This document shows, piece after piece, positions 6,949 to 14,700 of a DNA stretch of 34,923 bases. Under the pieces are notes generated by a model, which saw only the letters and a list, made by a program, of their open reading frames with translations, made no database searches and had not been told where the DNA came from. The first letter of the stretch is position 1. Each line of letters opens with the position of its first letter. Origin of the DNA: Brevundimonas sp. (lineage in GTDB: Bacteria; Pseudomonadota; Alphaproteobacteria; Caulobacterales; Caulobacteraceae); the NCBI RefSeq assembly GCF_029946145.1, contig NZ_JAQSDY010000014.1, forward strand, positions 1 to 34,923, in the 5' to 3' direction. The translations under genes and the position numbers were made by a program.

Positions 6949-6977
6949 CGCCGCGCAGCTCGCTGCGCGGCGCTTTT
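6949..6977. terminator. Bidirectional intrinsic terminator between copC and copB
   Basis: An 11-bp GC-rich perfect inverted repeat (arms 6949-6959 and 6962-6972) followed by CTTTT on the plus strand, with an A-run (GAAATCA) on the other side. It lies 43 bases after the copC stop and 44 bases before the copB stop, so it can end both converging transcripts. Confidence 0.75.
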
Positions 6978-7020
6978 CGTCGTCGATCGGCTCTCGTATC
7001 CGCCGGCCGACCGTCCGCCG

Positions 7021-8457
7021 TCAGAACCAGGCCCGAATCCCGACGAACAGCCGGGTGTCTTGCGAACTGCGCCCGTCGGCTTCCAGAAAATCGGCCGTCT
7101 TGCCGAAGCTCCTGGTCCATTCGACGCCGACATAGGGCGCGAACTCCTTCCGGAGCTCATATCGCAGCCGGGCCCCGATCTGGAGGGACGACAGGCCGGA
7201 CCCGATCGAGAGCTCGGGGATGTCCTGCGCCGACAGCACCACTTCGGCCCGAGGCTGGACGATCCACCGGTTGGTGATCCGCTGGTCGTATTCGGCCTGG
7301 GCCCGGGCCGTGAGATCCCCCTTGTTGGACAGGAAGGCGGCGGCGTCGACCTCGAACCAGTAAGGGGCGAGCCCCTGAACGCCGACGACCAGATCGATCC
7401 GGTCGCCTTGCGGCCGGTAGGTCTGCCGCAGGCCGGCCTGGAAGTCGAAGAAGGGCCGGAAAGCCCGGCTGTAGAGGGCCTGGATCTCGGCTTCCTCGAC
7501 GTCACCGTCCAAGGTGCCCTTCCCGTCCGATTTCCACCAGAATCGATTGATGTCGCCGCCGCTCCAGCCCTGGGCGTCCCAGCCGTAGCCATCCTCGCCG
7601 TCCCCGAAGGTCGCTTCCAGCCGGTCGATGATCACCGCCGTCGTGCGGACGTTTCCATGCTCGACGTACAGCTGTGAGCGTGCCGCCGCCATTTCGGCAG
7701 AGTCGAACAGCTGGTCGGCGGCGTGCGGCGGCCTGCTTGTCGCGCCCGCCGGAACGGGGGCTTCCGGCGGGCGTCCCGGATTGTCCGCGCTCGTCGGGAC
7801 GTCCGGCGGCATGGCGGCCCCTGACATGTCGTGACCCGCCGACATCGCCGGAGCCGGCGTCTGCCCCATGTCCGACATGTCATGACCGGCGTGACCGGAC
7901 GCGGCGGCCGGAGCGGGCTGCGCCTGTCCCATGGCGGACATGTCGTGACCCGCCGGCATCGCCGGAGCTGCCTCAGTCTGACCCATGGTCGACATGTCAT
8001 GGCCGGGGTGACCGGACGCGCCGGCCGGAGCGGGCTGCGCTTGTCCCATGGTGGACATGTCATGACCTGCCCGCGTCGCCGGAGCAGCTTCAGTCTGACC
8101 CATGGTCGACATGTCATGGCCGGCGTGAGGATCAGTCTGGCCGGGCGTCGTGGTGGACATGTCGTGACCAGCGTGCGGATCAGGCTGGGCGGGCGCCGGG
8201 ATCGACATATCGTGGCCGGCGTGCGGATCAGCGGCGACCGGTGTCCGGGCAGACGGCATGACGTGTCCGGCATGCGGGTCTTGAGCCGCTGTCGGAGCCG
8301 GCGTTTGATGGCTCGCATGGGGGCCGGGCGCAGGTGTCGCCGCCGGCGTCCTCGGCGGCGGGGGCATGTTGTGGCCGGCGTGCGGGTCCTGGGCCTGGGC
8401 GCTGAAGGCGCTGGCGGCGAGGATCAGCGGAGCGAGGGCGACGGCGAGGCGCTTCAT
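7021..8457 (-). CDS. copB: CopB outer-membrane copper-resistance protein with expanded His/Met repeats
   Basis: A 478-residue protein; its ATG overlaps the copA stop by four bases. Signal peptide residues 1-23. Residues 24-212 are a low-complexity arm with about eleven copies of (D/G)PHAGHDM-like units, rich in His, Met, Pro and Ala. From about residue 245 a CopB barrel domain begins (HAADQLFDSAEMAAARSQLY) and runs to the C-terminal 'RLFVGIRAWF', ending in Phe as outer-membrane proteins do. CopB proteins are outer-membrane barrels that act with CopA in periplasmic copper tolerance. The repeat arm is longer than the few Met/His motifs usual in the family. It probably stores Cu(I)/Cu(II) in the periplasm. 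It is co-transcribed with copA from promoter D. Confidence 0.93.
   Translation of the reverse strand: MKRLAVALAPLILAASAFSAQAQDPHAGHNMPPPPRTPAATPAPGPHASHQTPAPTAAQDPHAGHVMPSARTPVAADPHAGHDMSIPAPAQPDPHAGHDMSTTTPGQTDPHAGHDMSTMGQTEAAPATRAGHDMSTMGQAQPAPAGASGHPGHDMSTMGQTEAAPAMPAGHDMSAMGQAQPAPAAASGHAGHDMSDMGQTPAPAMSAGHDMSGAAMPPDVPTSADNPGRPPEAPVPAGATSRPPHAADQLFDSAEMAAARSQLYVEHGNVRTTAVIIDRLEATFGDGEDGYGWDAQGWSGGDINRFWWKSDGKGTLDGDVEEAEIQALYSRAFRPFFDFQAGLRQTYRPQGDRIDLVVGVQGLAPYWFEVDAAAFLSNKGDLTARAQAEYDQRITNRWIVQPRAEVVLSAQDIPELSIGSGLSSLQIGARLRYELRKEFAPYVGVEWTRSFGKTADFLEADGRSSQDTRLFVGIRAWF
7822..8388 (-). repeat. Tandem His/Met repeat array within copB
   Basis: Roughly eleven degenerate copies of an AGHDM-centred unit. 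In the middle, two 39-residue (117-base) modules, beginning at His114 and His153, are almost identical: HDMSTMGQTEAAPA, then AGHDMS(T/A)MGQAQPAPA, then ASGH. A third, shortened module follows at His192. The near-identity at DNA level suggests recent expansion by slippage or unequal crossing-over. Confidence 0.85.
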
Positions 8458-10256
8458 GACGCGGCTCCGTCCATGGGCCGCACCGTGACCACATTGAACA
8501 TCCCGGCGTGCATGTGCATCAACAGATGGCAGTGGAAGGCCCAGTCGCCCGGCGCGTCGGCGGTCAGGTCGAAGGTCACCTTGCCGCCGGGCGCGACGTT
8601 GACTGTGTGCTTGAGCGGCTGATGCCCGGCGGGGCCGCCCGTCACCAGTTCGAAGAAATGACCGTGCAGGTGGATCGGGTGGGCCATCATGGAGTCATTG
8701 ACCAGGGTCACCCGCACCCGCTCGTTGCGCTCGAACCGGATGGGCTCCACCAGCTCGCTGAACTTCCTGCCGTCGAAGCCCCACATGAACCGTTCCATGT
8801 TGCCGGTCAGGTGGATCTCCATCGTCCGGGATGGTGGTCGCTGATCCTTGTTGGGCTGGAGCGACACCAGGTCGGTGTAGACGAGGACGCGGTGGTCGAC
8901 GTCCGTGAGGCCGATCGGACGCTCGCCGAGACGGTTCGCTGGGTCCATGGAGACCATGTCCACGCCGACGCCCACCGCCATGTCCGGCGGAGCGTTCTCC
9001 GGATCGCGCATGTTCATGCCGGCCATGGACATTCCGGCGCTGTCGTCCGTTGGAGCCGCGCCCTGGGCCGGGGCTCCGTGGTCCATGCCGGCCATCGCCC
9101 CGTGATCCATCCCGGACCTGCCGCCCGTGTCCCCATGGTCCATTCCGCCCATGCCCATGTCGCGCATGGTCAGGTTCGGGACCTCGCGCAGCGGCGGGAC
9201 CTCGGCGGTCATGCCCGGGCGGGGGGCAAGGGTCGCCCGCCCCATGCCCGAGCGGTCGATGGCCTCGGAGACGATCGTCCAGGCCCGATCCTCCGTCGGC
9301 CGGACGATCACGTCATAGGTCTCGGCTACGGAGATCTGGAACTCGTCGGTCTCGACCGGGCGCACGTTCTCGCCGTCGGCCTGGACCACCGTCATCGGCA
9401 GGCCGGGGATGCGGATGTTGAAGATCGACATGGCCGAGGCGTTGATGATGCGCAGCCGCACCCGCTCGCCGGGCCGGAACAGGCCGGTCCAGTTCTCCTC
9501 GGGTCCGTGGCCGTTGATCAGATAGGTGTAGGTCGAGCCGTTGACGTCGAGGATGTCGCGCGGGTCCATCCGCATCTGGCCCCACATGCGCCGCTCCTCC
9601 AGGCTCATGCGGTCGCTGCCGTCCATGAGGCCCGACAGGGTGGTGCGCTGCCGGTTGAAGTAGCCGGGGCTTTTCTTGAGCTTCTCGAAGATTTCGTGGG
9701 GGTGCATGAAGCTCCAGTCCGAGAGGACCAGCACATGCTCCCGGTCGTAGCCCACCGGGTCGGCGCCCGCCGGGTCGATGACGATCGGCCCGTAGTGGCC
9801 CATCGCCTCCTGCAGGCCGGAGTGGCTGTGGTACCAGAAGGTCCCCGACTGCCTGATCGGAAACTCGTAGACGAAGGTTTCGCGCGGCTTGATGCCGGGG
9901 AAGCTGATGCCGGGCACCCCGTCCATCTGGAACGGCAGCAGCAGCCCGTGCCAGTGGATCGAGGTGTCTTCATCGAGCTGGTTGCTCACCGCGAGGCGGA
10001 CGTTCTGGCCCTCGCGAAGGCGAAGCAATGGCGCAGGCAGCACGCCGTTCATGGTCACCGCATGGCCCGTGCGTCCGCCGACCGTGAAGGACGAATGGCC
10101 GACGGTCAGGTCGATGTTCGGCCCGGTCAGCGTCGGCAGGTCGGCCCGCAGGCCCGGCGACCCAGTCTGCGCCCAGGCGGGCATCAGGCCTTGCAGTCCC
10201 AGCAGGCCGCCTCCGGCGACAGCGCCGCGCAGCAGCACTCGACGATCCAGCTTCAT
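8454..10256 (-). CDS. copA: CopA multicopper oxidase (copper-resistance system)
   Basis: A 600-residue periplasmic multicopper oxidase. The start at 10256 follows AGGAG, lies just downstream of promoter D, and gives a twin-arginine signal (LDRRVLLRGAVAGGGLLG). Copper-site motifs are all visible: SIHWHG and WYHSHSG (trinuclear and type 3), HPIHLHGHFFE, and the C-terminal HCHLLMHMHAGM with the type 1 ligands. Between domains 2 and 3 is a Met/His-rich insert (about residues 390-445, MRDMGMGGMDHG then MDHGAMAGMDHG), where CopA/PcoA proteins bind extra Cu(I). It oxidises Cu(I) to the less toxic Cu(II) in the periplasm. Length matches the CopA family. It heads the copA-copB operon. Confidence 0.96.
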   Translation of the reverse strand: MKLDRRVLLRGAVAGGGLLGLQGLMPAWAQTGSPGLRADLPTLTGPNIDLTVGHSSFTVGGRTGHAVTMNGVLPAPLLRLREGQNVRLAVSNQLDEDTSIHWHGLLLPFQMDGVPGISFPGIKPRETFVYEFPIRQSGTFWYHSHSGLQEAMGHYGPIVIDPAGADPVGYDREHVLVLSDWSFMHPHEIFEKLKKSPGYFNRQRTTLSGLMDGSDRMSLEERRMWGQMRMDPRDILDVNGSTYTYLINGHGPEENWTGLFRPGERVRLRIINASAMSIFNIRIPGLPMTVVQADGENVRPVETDEFQISVAETYDVIVRPTEDRAWTIVSEAIDRSGMGRATLAPRPGMTAEVPPLREVPNLTMRDMGMGGMDHGDTGGRSGMDHGAMAGMDHGAPAQGAAPTDDSAGMSMAGMNMRDPENAPPDMAVGVGVDMVSMDPANRLGERPIGLTDVDHRVLVYTDLVSLQPNKDQRPPSRTMEIHLTGNMERFMWGFDGRKFSELVEPIRFERNERVRVTLVNDSMMAHPIHLHGHFFELVTGGPAGHQPLKHTVNVAPGGKVTFDLTADAPGDWAFHCHLLMHMHAGMFNVVTVRPMDGAAS

Positions 10257-10310
10257 GGGATACTCCTGAAAGTCACGATCGCGCCGCCGGGCGGCGTCGA
10301 CCTCTAGGGA

Positions 10311-10337
10311 AATACGCAGGCGCCGCGGCCGGCCCTC
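10311..10337 (-). promoter_or_regulatory. ECF-type promoter D for copA-copB
   Basis: On the minus strand GAGGG (10337-10333), 15 bases, GCGTATT (10317-10311). It ends 54 bases before the copA start. Boxes and spacing match promoters A, B, C and E. Its position also argues against any copA start upstream of 10256. Confidence 0.75.
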
Positions 10338-10439
10338 GCGACAGGCTGCCACAGACCGGATGACGCCGGCCGGCCGGACACGCCCTTTTGGCCTGCCAGG
10401 TGCTTGCCGCCGCCTCGAACGGCGCGTCCCTGGAGGCCT

Positions 10440-12794
10440 TCAAAGCCTGACCGCCCGAAGCCGGAGCGCATTGCCGATGACGCTGACGGATGACAGCGCC
10501 ATGGCCAGGGCCGCCAGGGCTGGCGACAACAGCAGGCCGAAGACCGGATAGAGCAGGCCCGCCGCGATCGGGATGCCCAGCGTATTGTAGCCGAACGCGA
10601 ACACGAGGTTTTGACGGATATTGCCCATCACCGCCTTCGACAGTTTGCGCGCTCGGACGATGCCCTGCAGGTCGCCCCCCAACAAGGTGACGCCGGCGCT
10701 CTCGATCGCCACGTCGGAGCCGGCGCCCATGGCCACGCCGACATCGGCGGCCGCCAGGGCCGGGGCGTCGTTGACCCCGTCGCCGGCCATGGCCACGACC
10801 CGGCCTTCGGCGCGCAGCCGCTCGACGACGGCCGCCTTGTCCTGCGGAAGGACCTCGGCCTGGACGTCGTCGATGCCGAGCCGGCGCGCCACGGCCTCGG
10901 CCGTCGTGCGGTTGTCGCCCGTCATCATCACAAGGCGCAGCCCGGCCGCCTTCAGATCGCGGATGGCCTGGGCGGTCGTCGCCTTGACCGGATCGGCGAT
11001 TCCGAGGACACCGGCCGCGGCCCCGTCCACGGCCACGAAGATGGCGGTGGCGCCGTCCTGGCGAAGCGCCTCGGCCTCGGCCTCGAGCGGGGTGACATCG
11101 ACCCCAATTTCCTTGAGGTAGCGGCCGTTGCCGAGCGCCACGCGGCGGCCGTCGACTACCCCGGTCACGCCGCGTCCGACCGGGCTGTCGAACTCCGACG
11201 CCTCCGAGAGCGCCAAGTCACGCTCTGTGGCGGCTCTAACGACCGCGTCGGCTAGCGGATGCTCGCTGCTCCGCTCCAGGCTGGCGGACAGCTTCAATAG
11301 CTCGACCTCGTCGAACCCGGCCGCGGGCCGGATCGCCGTGACCGACGGCCGTCCCTCGGTCAAGGTGCCGGTCTTGTCGAGCACCAAGGTGTCGACCTTC
11401 TCGAAGCGCTCCAGCGCCTCGGCGTTCTTGATCAGCACCCCGGCGTGGGCGCCGCGTCCCACCCCGACCATGATGGAGATGGGCGTGGCCAGACCCAGGG
11501 CGCAGGGACAGGCGATGATCAGCACCGACACCGCGGCGACAAGCGCGTAGGACAGGCGCGGTTCAGGACCGATCAGGCCCCAGACGACTGCGGCGAGCAC
11601 CGCGATGCCGATCACGGCCGGCACGAACCAGCCCGATACCTGGTCGGCCAGACGCTGGATGGGGGCGCGGCTGCGCTGGGCCTGGGCGACCATCTGGACG
11701 ATCCGGGCCAGCAGGGTCTCGGCGCCGACCTTGTCGGCCCGCATCACGAACGAGCCGGTCTTGTTGAGCGAACCGGCGACGACCTTGTCGCCGACCTCCT
11801 TGGTCACCGGCATGGATTCTCCCGTGACCAGGGATTCGTCGATGGTCGCCCGGCCGTCCAGGATCTCGCCGTCGACCGCCACCTTCTCGCCGGGACGGAC
11901 GCGCAACCGGTCACCAACGGCGACCAGGTCGAGCGTCACATCCTCGTCGCCGCCGTCGTCACGCACGCGCCGCGCGGTCTTCGGCGTCAGATCCAGCAGC
12001 GCCCGGATAGCGCCGGACGTCTGTTCGCGGGCGCGCAACTCCAGGATCTGGCCCACCAGGACCAGGACGGTGATCACCGCCGCCGCCTCGAAATAGACCG
12101 GCGCGCTGCCGTCCATCCGCCGGACCGCCGCCGGGAACAGGCCCGGAGCCAGAACCGCGACCACGCTGTAGATCCAGGCCGCGCCGACGCCGATGGCGAT
12201 CAGGGTGAACATGTTGAGGCTGCGGTTGCGAATCGAGGCCCAGCCGCGCTGGAAGAACGGCCAGCCCGCCCACAGCACCACCGGCGTCGCCAGGGCGAAC
12301 TGGATCCAGTTCGAGGTCTGACCCGGTATCCTCATCATCAGGCCGGTCAGATGCCCGCCCATCTCCAGAGCGAAGACCGGCAGGGTCAGCACCAGGCTGA
12401 CCCAGAAGCGGCGGGTGAAGTCGATCAGTTCGTGATTGACCGGCGCCTCGGCGGTCACCGTCTCCGGTTCCAGCGCCATGCCGCAGATCGGGCAGGAGCC
12501 GGGGCCTTCCTGGCGCACCTCCGGATGCATCGGGCAGGTGTAGATCGCGCCCGGAACGACGGGCGCAGGCTGCGGCTTCTCGCCTAGGTATCGGTCCGGC
12601 TCGGCGACGAATTTGGTCCGGCAGCCCGACGAGCAGAAGAAATAGTCTTGGCCCTCGTGGGCGGCGCGATGCGCCGTGGTCGCCGGATCGACGGTCATGC
12701 CGCAGACCGGATCGACGGCCTTCGCGCCGCTGTCGGCCGGGTGGGTCGAACAACCGGCGTGACGGTCTGGATGAGAATGCGAGGGCGTGGACAT
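10440..12794 (-). CDS. Cu(+)-exporting P1B-type ATPase with YHS and metal-binding N-terminal domains
   Basis: A 784-residue copper ATPase starting at 12794 behind AGGGAG. In place of the usual CxxC HMA domains the N-terminus has a His-rich lead ([13 protein letters not shown]), a YHS domain (about 27-70, DPVCGMTV to [11 protein letters not shown]) and a heavy-metal-binding domain [20 protein letters not shown]. The core has eight predicted helices, the actuator TGES, the transmembrane CPC in [11 protein letters not shown], the phosphorylation motif [26 protein letters not shown], and the last-helix YN...MALSSVSV signature of Cu(+) pumps. It exports cytoplasmic Cu(I) to the periplasm. It is divergent from csoR and controlled by the two operators between them. 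I leave the symbol blank because copA is used here for the oxidase. Confidence 0.95.
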   Translation of the reverse strand: MSTPSHSHPDRHAGCSTHPADSGAKAVDPVCGMTVDPATTAHRAAHEGQDYFFCSSGCRTKFVAEPDRYLGEKPQPAPVVPGAIYTCPMHPEVRQEGPGSCPICGMALEPETVTAEAPVNHELIDFTRRFWVSLVLTLPVFALEMGGHLTGLMMRIPGQTSNWIQFALATPVVLWAGWPFFQRGWASIRNRSLNMFTLIAIGVGAAWIYSVVAVLAPGLFPAAVRRMDGSAPVYFEAAAVITVLVLVGQILELRAREQTSGAIRALLDLTPKTARRVRDDGGDEDVTLDLVAVGDRLRVRPGEKVAVDGEILDGRATIDESLVTGESMPVTKEVGDKVVAGSLNKTGSFVMRADKVGAETLLARIVQMVAQAQRSRAPIQRLADQVSGWFVPAVIGIAVLAAVVWGLIGPEPRLSYALVAAVSVLIIACPCALGLATPISIMVGVGRGAHAGVLIKNAEALERFEKVDTLVLDKTGTLTEGRPSVTAIRPAAGFDEVELLKLSASLERSSEHPLADAVVRAATERDLALSEASEFDSPVGRGVTGVVDGRRVALGNGRYLKEIGVDVTPLEAEAEALRQDGATAIFVAVDGAAAGVLGIADPVKATTAQAIRDLKAAGLRLVMMTGDNRTTAEAVARRLGIDDVQAEVLPQDKAAVVERLRAEGRVVAMAGDGVNDAPALAAADVGVAMGAGSDVAIESAGVTLLGGDLQGIVRARKLSKAVMGNIRQNLVFAFGYNTLGIPIAAGLLYPVFGLLLSPALAALAMALSSVSVIGNALRLRAVRL

Positions 12795-12826
12795 GGCGGG
12801 CTCCCTGAATCGGCTGGACGCCAAAT

Positions 12827-12843
12827 ATACCCCATTGGGGTAT
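12827..12843. promoter_or_regulatory. CsoR operator 1
   Basis: ATACCCCATTGGGGTAT is a perfect 7-7 inverted repeat with a three-base centre, in the TACCC...GGGTA form typical of CsoR sites. It lies 33 bases upstream of the Cu-ATPase start and would block its promoter until Cu(I) is bound. Confidence 0.85.
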
Positions 12844-12851
12844 CACGCAAG

Positions 12852-12868
12852 ATACCATCATAGGGTAT
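12852..12868. promoter_or_regulatory. CsoR operator 2
   Basis: ATACCATCATAGGGTAT is an imperfect second copy of the same dyad, centred 25 bases from operator 1 and 27 bases before the csoR start. The pair allows one repressor to control both divergent genes. Confidence 0.75.
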
Positions 12869-12894
12869 AAGGAATGACTGGAACGAGGAATTGG

Positions 12895-13170
12895 ATGCAA
12901 ACCCTGACCAAGCCCAAGGTGATAAACCGTCTCAACCGGATCGAGGGACAGGTGCGCGGCATCGCCCGGATGGTCGAGGATGACCGATACTGCGTGGACG
13001 TGCTGACCCAGCTGCAGGCGGTGCGGGCCGCCCTGCTGCGTGTCGAGAGCGAGGTTCTCAAGGATCACCTCGACCACTGCGTCATGGGCGCGATGACCGG
13101 CGACGATCCGGCCGAGCGCAAGGCGAAGGCGACCGAGCTCATCGAGCTTCTCGGTCGGGCGACGCGCTAG
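12895..13170 (+). CDS. csoR: CsoR-type Cu(I)-sensing repressor
   Basis: A 91-residue all-helical repressor of the CsoR/RcnR/FrmR family. I prefer the start at 12895, which has GAGGAA five bases upstream. An ATG at 12874 has its AAGGA only one base away and abuts operator 2. With this start the ligands are Cys33, His58 and Cys62, with the 25- and 4-residue spacing of the Cys-His-Cys set in Mycobacterium tuberculosis CsoR, so it should sense Cu(I) rather than Ni or formaldehyde. Family motifs include NRLNRIEGQVRGIARMVEDD and the RxxLLRVESEVLKDHLDHC helix. It represses the divergent Cu-ATPase and probably itself through the two operators upstream. Confidence 0.93.
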   Translation: MQTLTKPKVINRLNRIEGQVRGIARMVEDDRYCVDVLTQLQAVRAALLRVESEVLKDHLDHCVMGAMTGDDPAERKAKATELIELLGRATR

Positions 13171-13302
13171 CGCGCGACCACCCCGTCCCGTCGAAACGGT
13201 CTGGCGAGGCGCCGAAGATCTCGTCTCGGGCGGTAGGGCCGGCCACGAACGCAGATTCGACTGGTCGGCACTGCAGGACTGACGCCCGGGGGCGTCCCGC
13301 GT

Positions 13303-13328
13303 GAGGGCTGTCCGCACCCGATGCGTAT
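13303..13328 (+). promoter_or_regulatory. ECF-type promoter E for the acyltransferase gene
   Basis: GAGGG (13303-13307), 15 bases, GCGTAT (13323-13328), 50 bases before the acyltransferase ATG at 13379. Same boxes and spacing as promoters A-D. It lies 132 bases after the csoR stop. Confidence 0.65.
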
Positions 13329-13378
13329 CCCAGATAGGTGGACCGTCGCGTTCCGCCCGCCTTGGGGGGCCATTGCTC

Positions 13379-14503
13379 ATGACGTCCGTACCGCCGACCC
13401 GCGACGGCTATCCGGCCGAGCTGAGGGCCCTGACCAGTCTGCGGGCCTTCCTGGCGCTGGGGGTGGTGTTGTTCCACTATCAGCTCCAGTGGGACCCGGC
13501 CCTGGGCTTCAGCCCGATCATCGAGCGCAGCCGGCTGGCGGTGGACGCCTTCTTCATGCTGTCGGGCTTCATCCTGGCTCACGTCTACGGCCCGGCGTTC
13601 GCCGCCGGAACCTTCCGCTACAGGCGCTTCCTCGTGGCCCGCCTGGCGCGGCTCTACCCCCTTCACCTGACCGTGCTGGCGGGCGTGCTGGTCATGGTCG
13701 TGGGGGCGACCGCGGCGGGGGTCCGGTTCGACGCCGACAGCTATCCGCCGCTGGCCTTCGTCCAGACCCTGTTCCTCGTCCAGGCTTGGTTCCCGACGAA
13801 TGAGGTCATCCACTGGAGCGGACCGAGCTGGTCGCTGTCGGCGGAGTGGTTCGCCTATCTCCTGTTCCCCGCCTATGCGTGGCTGGCCCTGCGGTTACGG
13901 GCGCGCCCCTGGGCGTTGCTCGGGGTGGGGGCGGTGGCGTTCGCGGTGATCGACGCCCTGTACATCCAGGCGTTCGGCAAGGTCCTGCCGCGGGCCGAGG
14001 ATTCCCTCGGCATTCTCCGGATCGCCCCGGAATTTCTGGTCGGCATGGCCCTCTACGCCCTGGGCCACCGCTGGCGCTGGAGCCGGCCCCTCGCCACCGC
14101 CGCAGCCCTGTTCACCACCCTAGTCCTGCTCGGCGCCATGCAGTTGGCCCTGGACGACCGCATCATCGTCGCCCTGTGCGCCCCCGTGATCCTGACCTGG
14201 TCCCTGCTGGCGCGCGCGGACTGCGAGGGCCCCCTCGCCGCCCCGGCCCTGGTCTTCGCCGGCGAGGCGTCCTTCGCCCTCTACCTCGTGCACATGCCCG
14301 TCATCATCGCCTTCAAGGGCGTCGTCGCCGAACTGCGCGGCGTCGACAGCGCGTTCCGGATCACGCCGGTCGAACTGACGGGGTTGTTCGTCGTCACGGC
14401 GCTGATCGCCGTCGCCCTGCATCTGCTCGTCGAGAAACCCGGCCGCGCCTGGATTCGGCGCCGGTTCGAAAGTCGCGGGGCGGAGCCTGCCGCGCCGGCC
14501 TGA
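13379..14503 (+). CDS. Acyltransferase family 3 membrane protein (OafA/YrhL-like)
   Basis: A 374-residue polytopic membrane protein with about ten helices. It opens with the family signature LRALTSLRAFLALGVVLFHY, in which the conserved Arg and His are catalytic-type residues, followed by RSRLAVDAFFMLSGFILAHVYG and RFLVARLARLYPLH. These proteins move acyl groups (acetyl, succinyl) across the inner membrane onto sugars of lipopolysaccharide, capsule or glycans. The start at 13379 was chosen because promoter E lies inside any longer frame. If that promoter is correct, the gene belongs to the copper-responsive regulon, which would point to modification of the cell envelope during metal stress. 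The acceptor is unknown. Confidence 0.88.
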   Translation: MTSVPPTRDGYPAELRALTSLRAFLALGVVLFHYQLQWDPALGFSPIIERSRLAVDAFFMLSGFILAHVYGPAFAAGTFRYRRFLVARLARLYPLHLTVLAGVLVMVVGATAAGVRFDADSYPPLAFVQTLFLVQAWFPTNEVIHWSGPSWSLSAEWFAYLLFPAYAWLALRLRARPWALLGVGAVAFAVIDALYIQAFGKVLPRAEDSLGILRIAPEFLVGMALYALGHRWRWSRPLATAAALFTTLVLLGAMQLALDDRIIVALCAPVILTWSLLARADCEGPLAAPALVFAGEASFALYLVHMPVIIAFKGVVAELRGVDSAFRITPVELTGLFVVTALIAVALHLLVEKPGRAWIRRRFESRGAEPAAPA

Positions 14504-14620
14504 CCCCGCGCCGCGGAGGCGCCCGTTCTTGCGGCCTTTGGCGTCCGTCGATCTCGACCAGCGAGCGCCGCGCTGGCGGACGCGATACGACCCGCACGCG
14601 CCCCCCCGCTCGCGATCGAT

Positions 14621-14645
14621 TTGAGAATGATAGTGAGATTGACTC
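14621..14645. promoter_or_regulatory. Probable Fur box upstream of the TonB receptor
   Basis: The sequence TTGAGAATGATAGTGAGATT and the following five bases contain GAGAATGATA, a good half of the GATAATGATAATCATTATC Fur consensus, with a weaker second half. It lies 56 bases before the receptor start, in an AT-rich pocket of otherwise GC-rich DNA. The rest of 14504-14700 shows nothing else I can name. Confidence 0.6.
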
Positions 14646-14700
14646 GCAAGAACGCCTGTGGTCAGACCGCCGCTCACATTCGCCCGCTTTGAAGTGCTCC

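Noticed and set aside
7674..8622. Plus-strand frames across copB with repeated short motifs as a repeat protein or CRISPR-like array
   Set aside because: They mirror the AGHDM codons of copB on the other strand; there are no conserved direct repeats with unique spacers.
8508..10307. Long plus-strand open frame opposite copA
   Set aside because: It is His/Arg/Gly-rich shadow sequence of a clear multicopper oxidase on the other strand.
12874..12894. ATG 12874 as the csoR start
   Set aside because: Its AAGGA is only one base away and the site abuts an operator; ATG 12895 has a properly spaced GAGGAA and gives a normal CsoR N-terminus.
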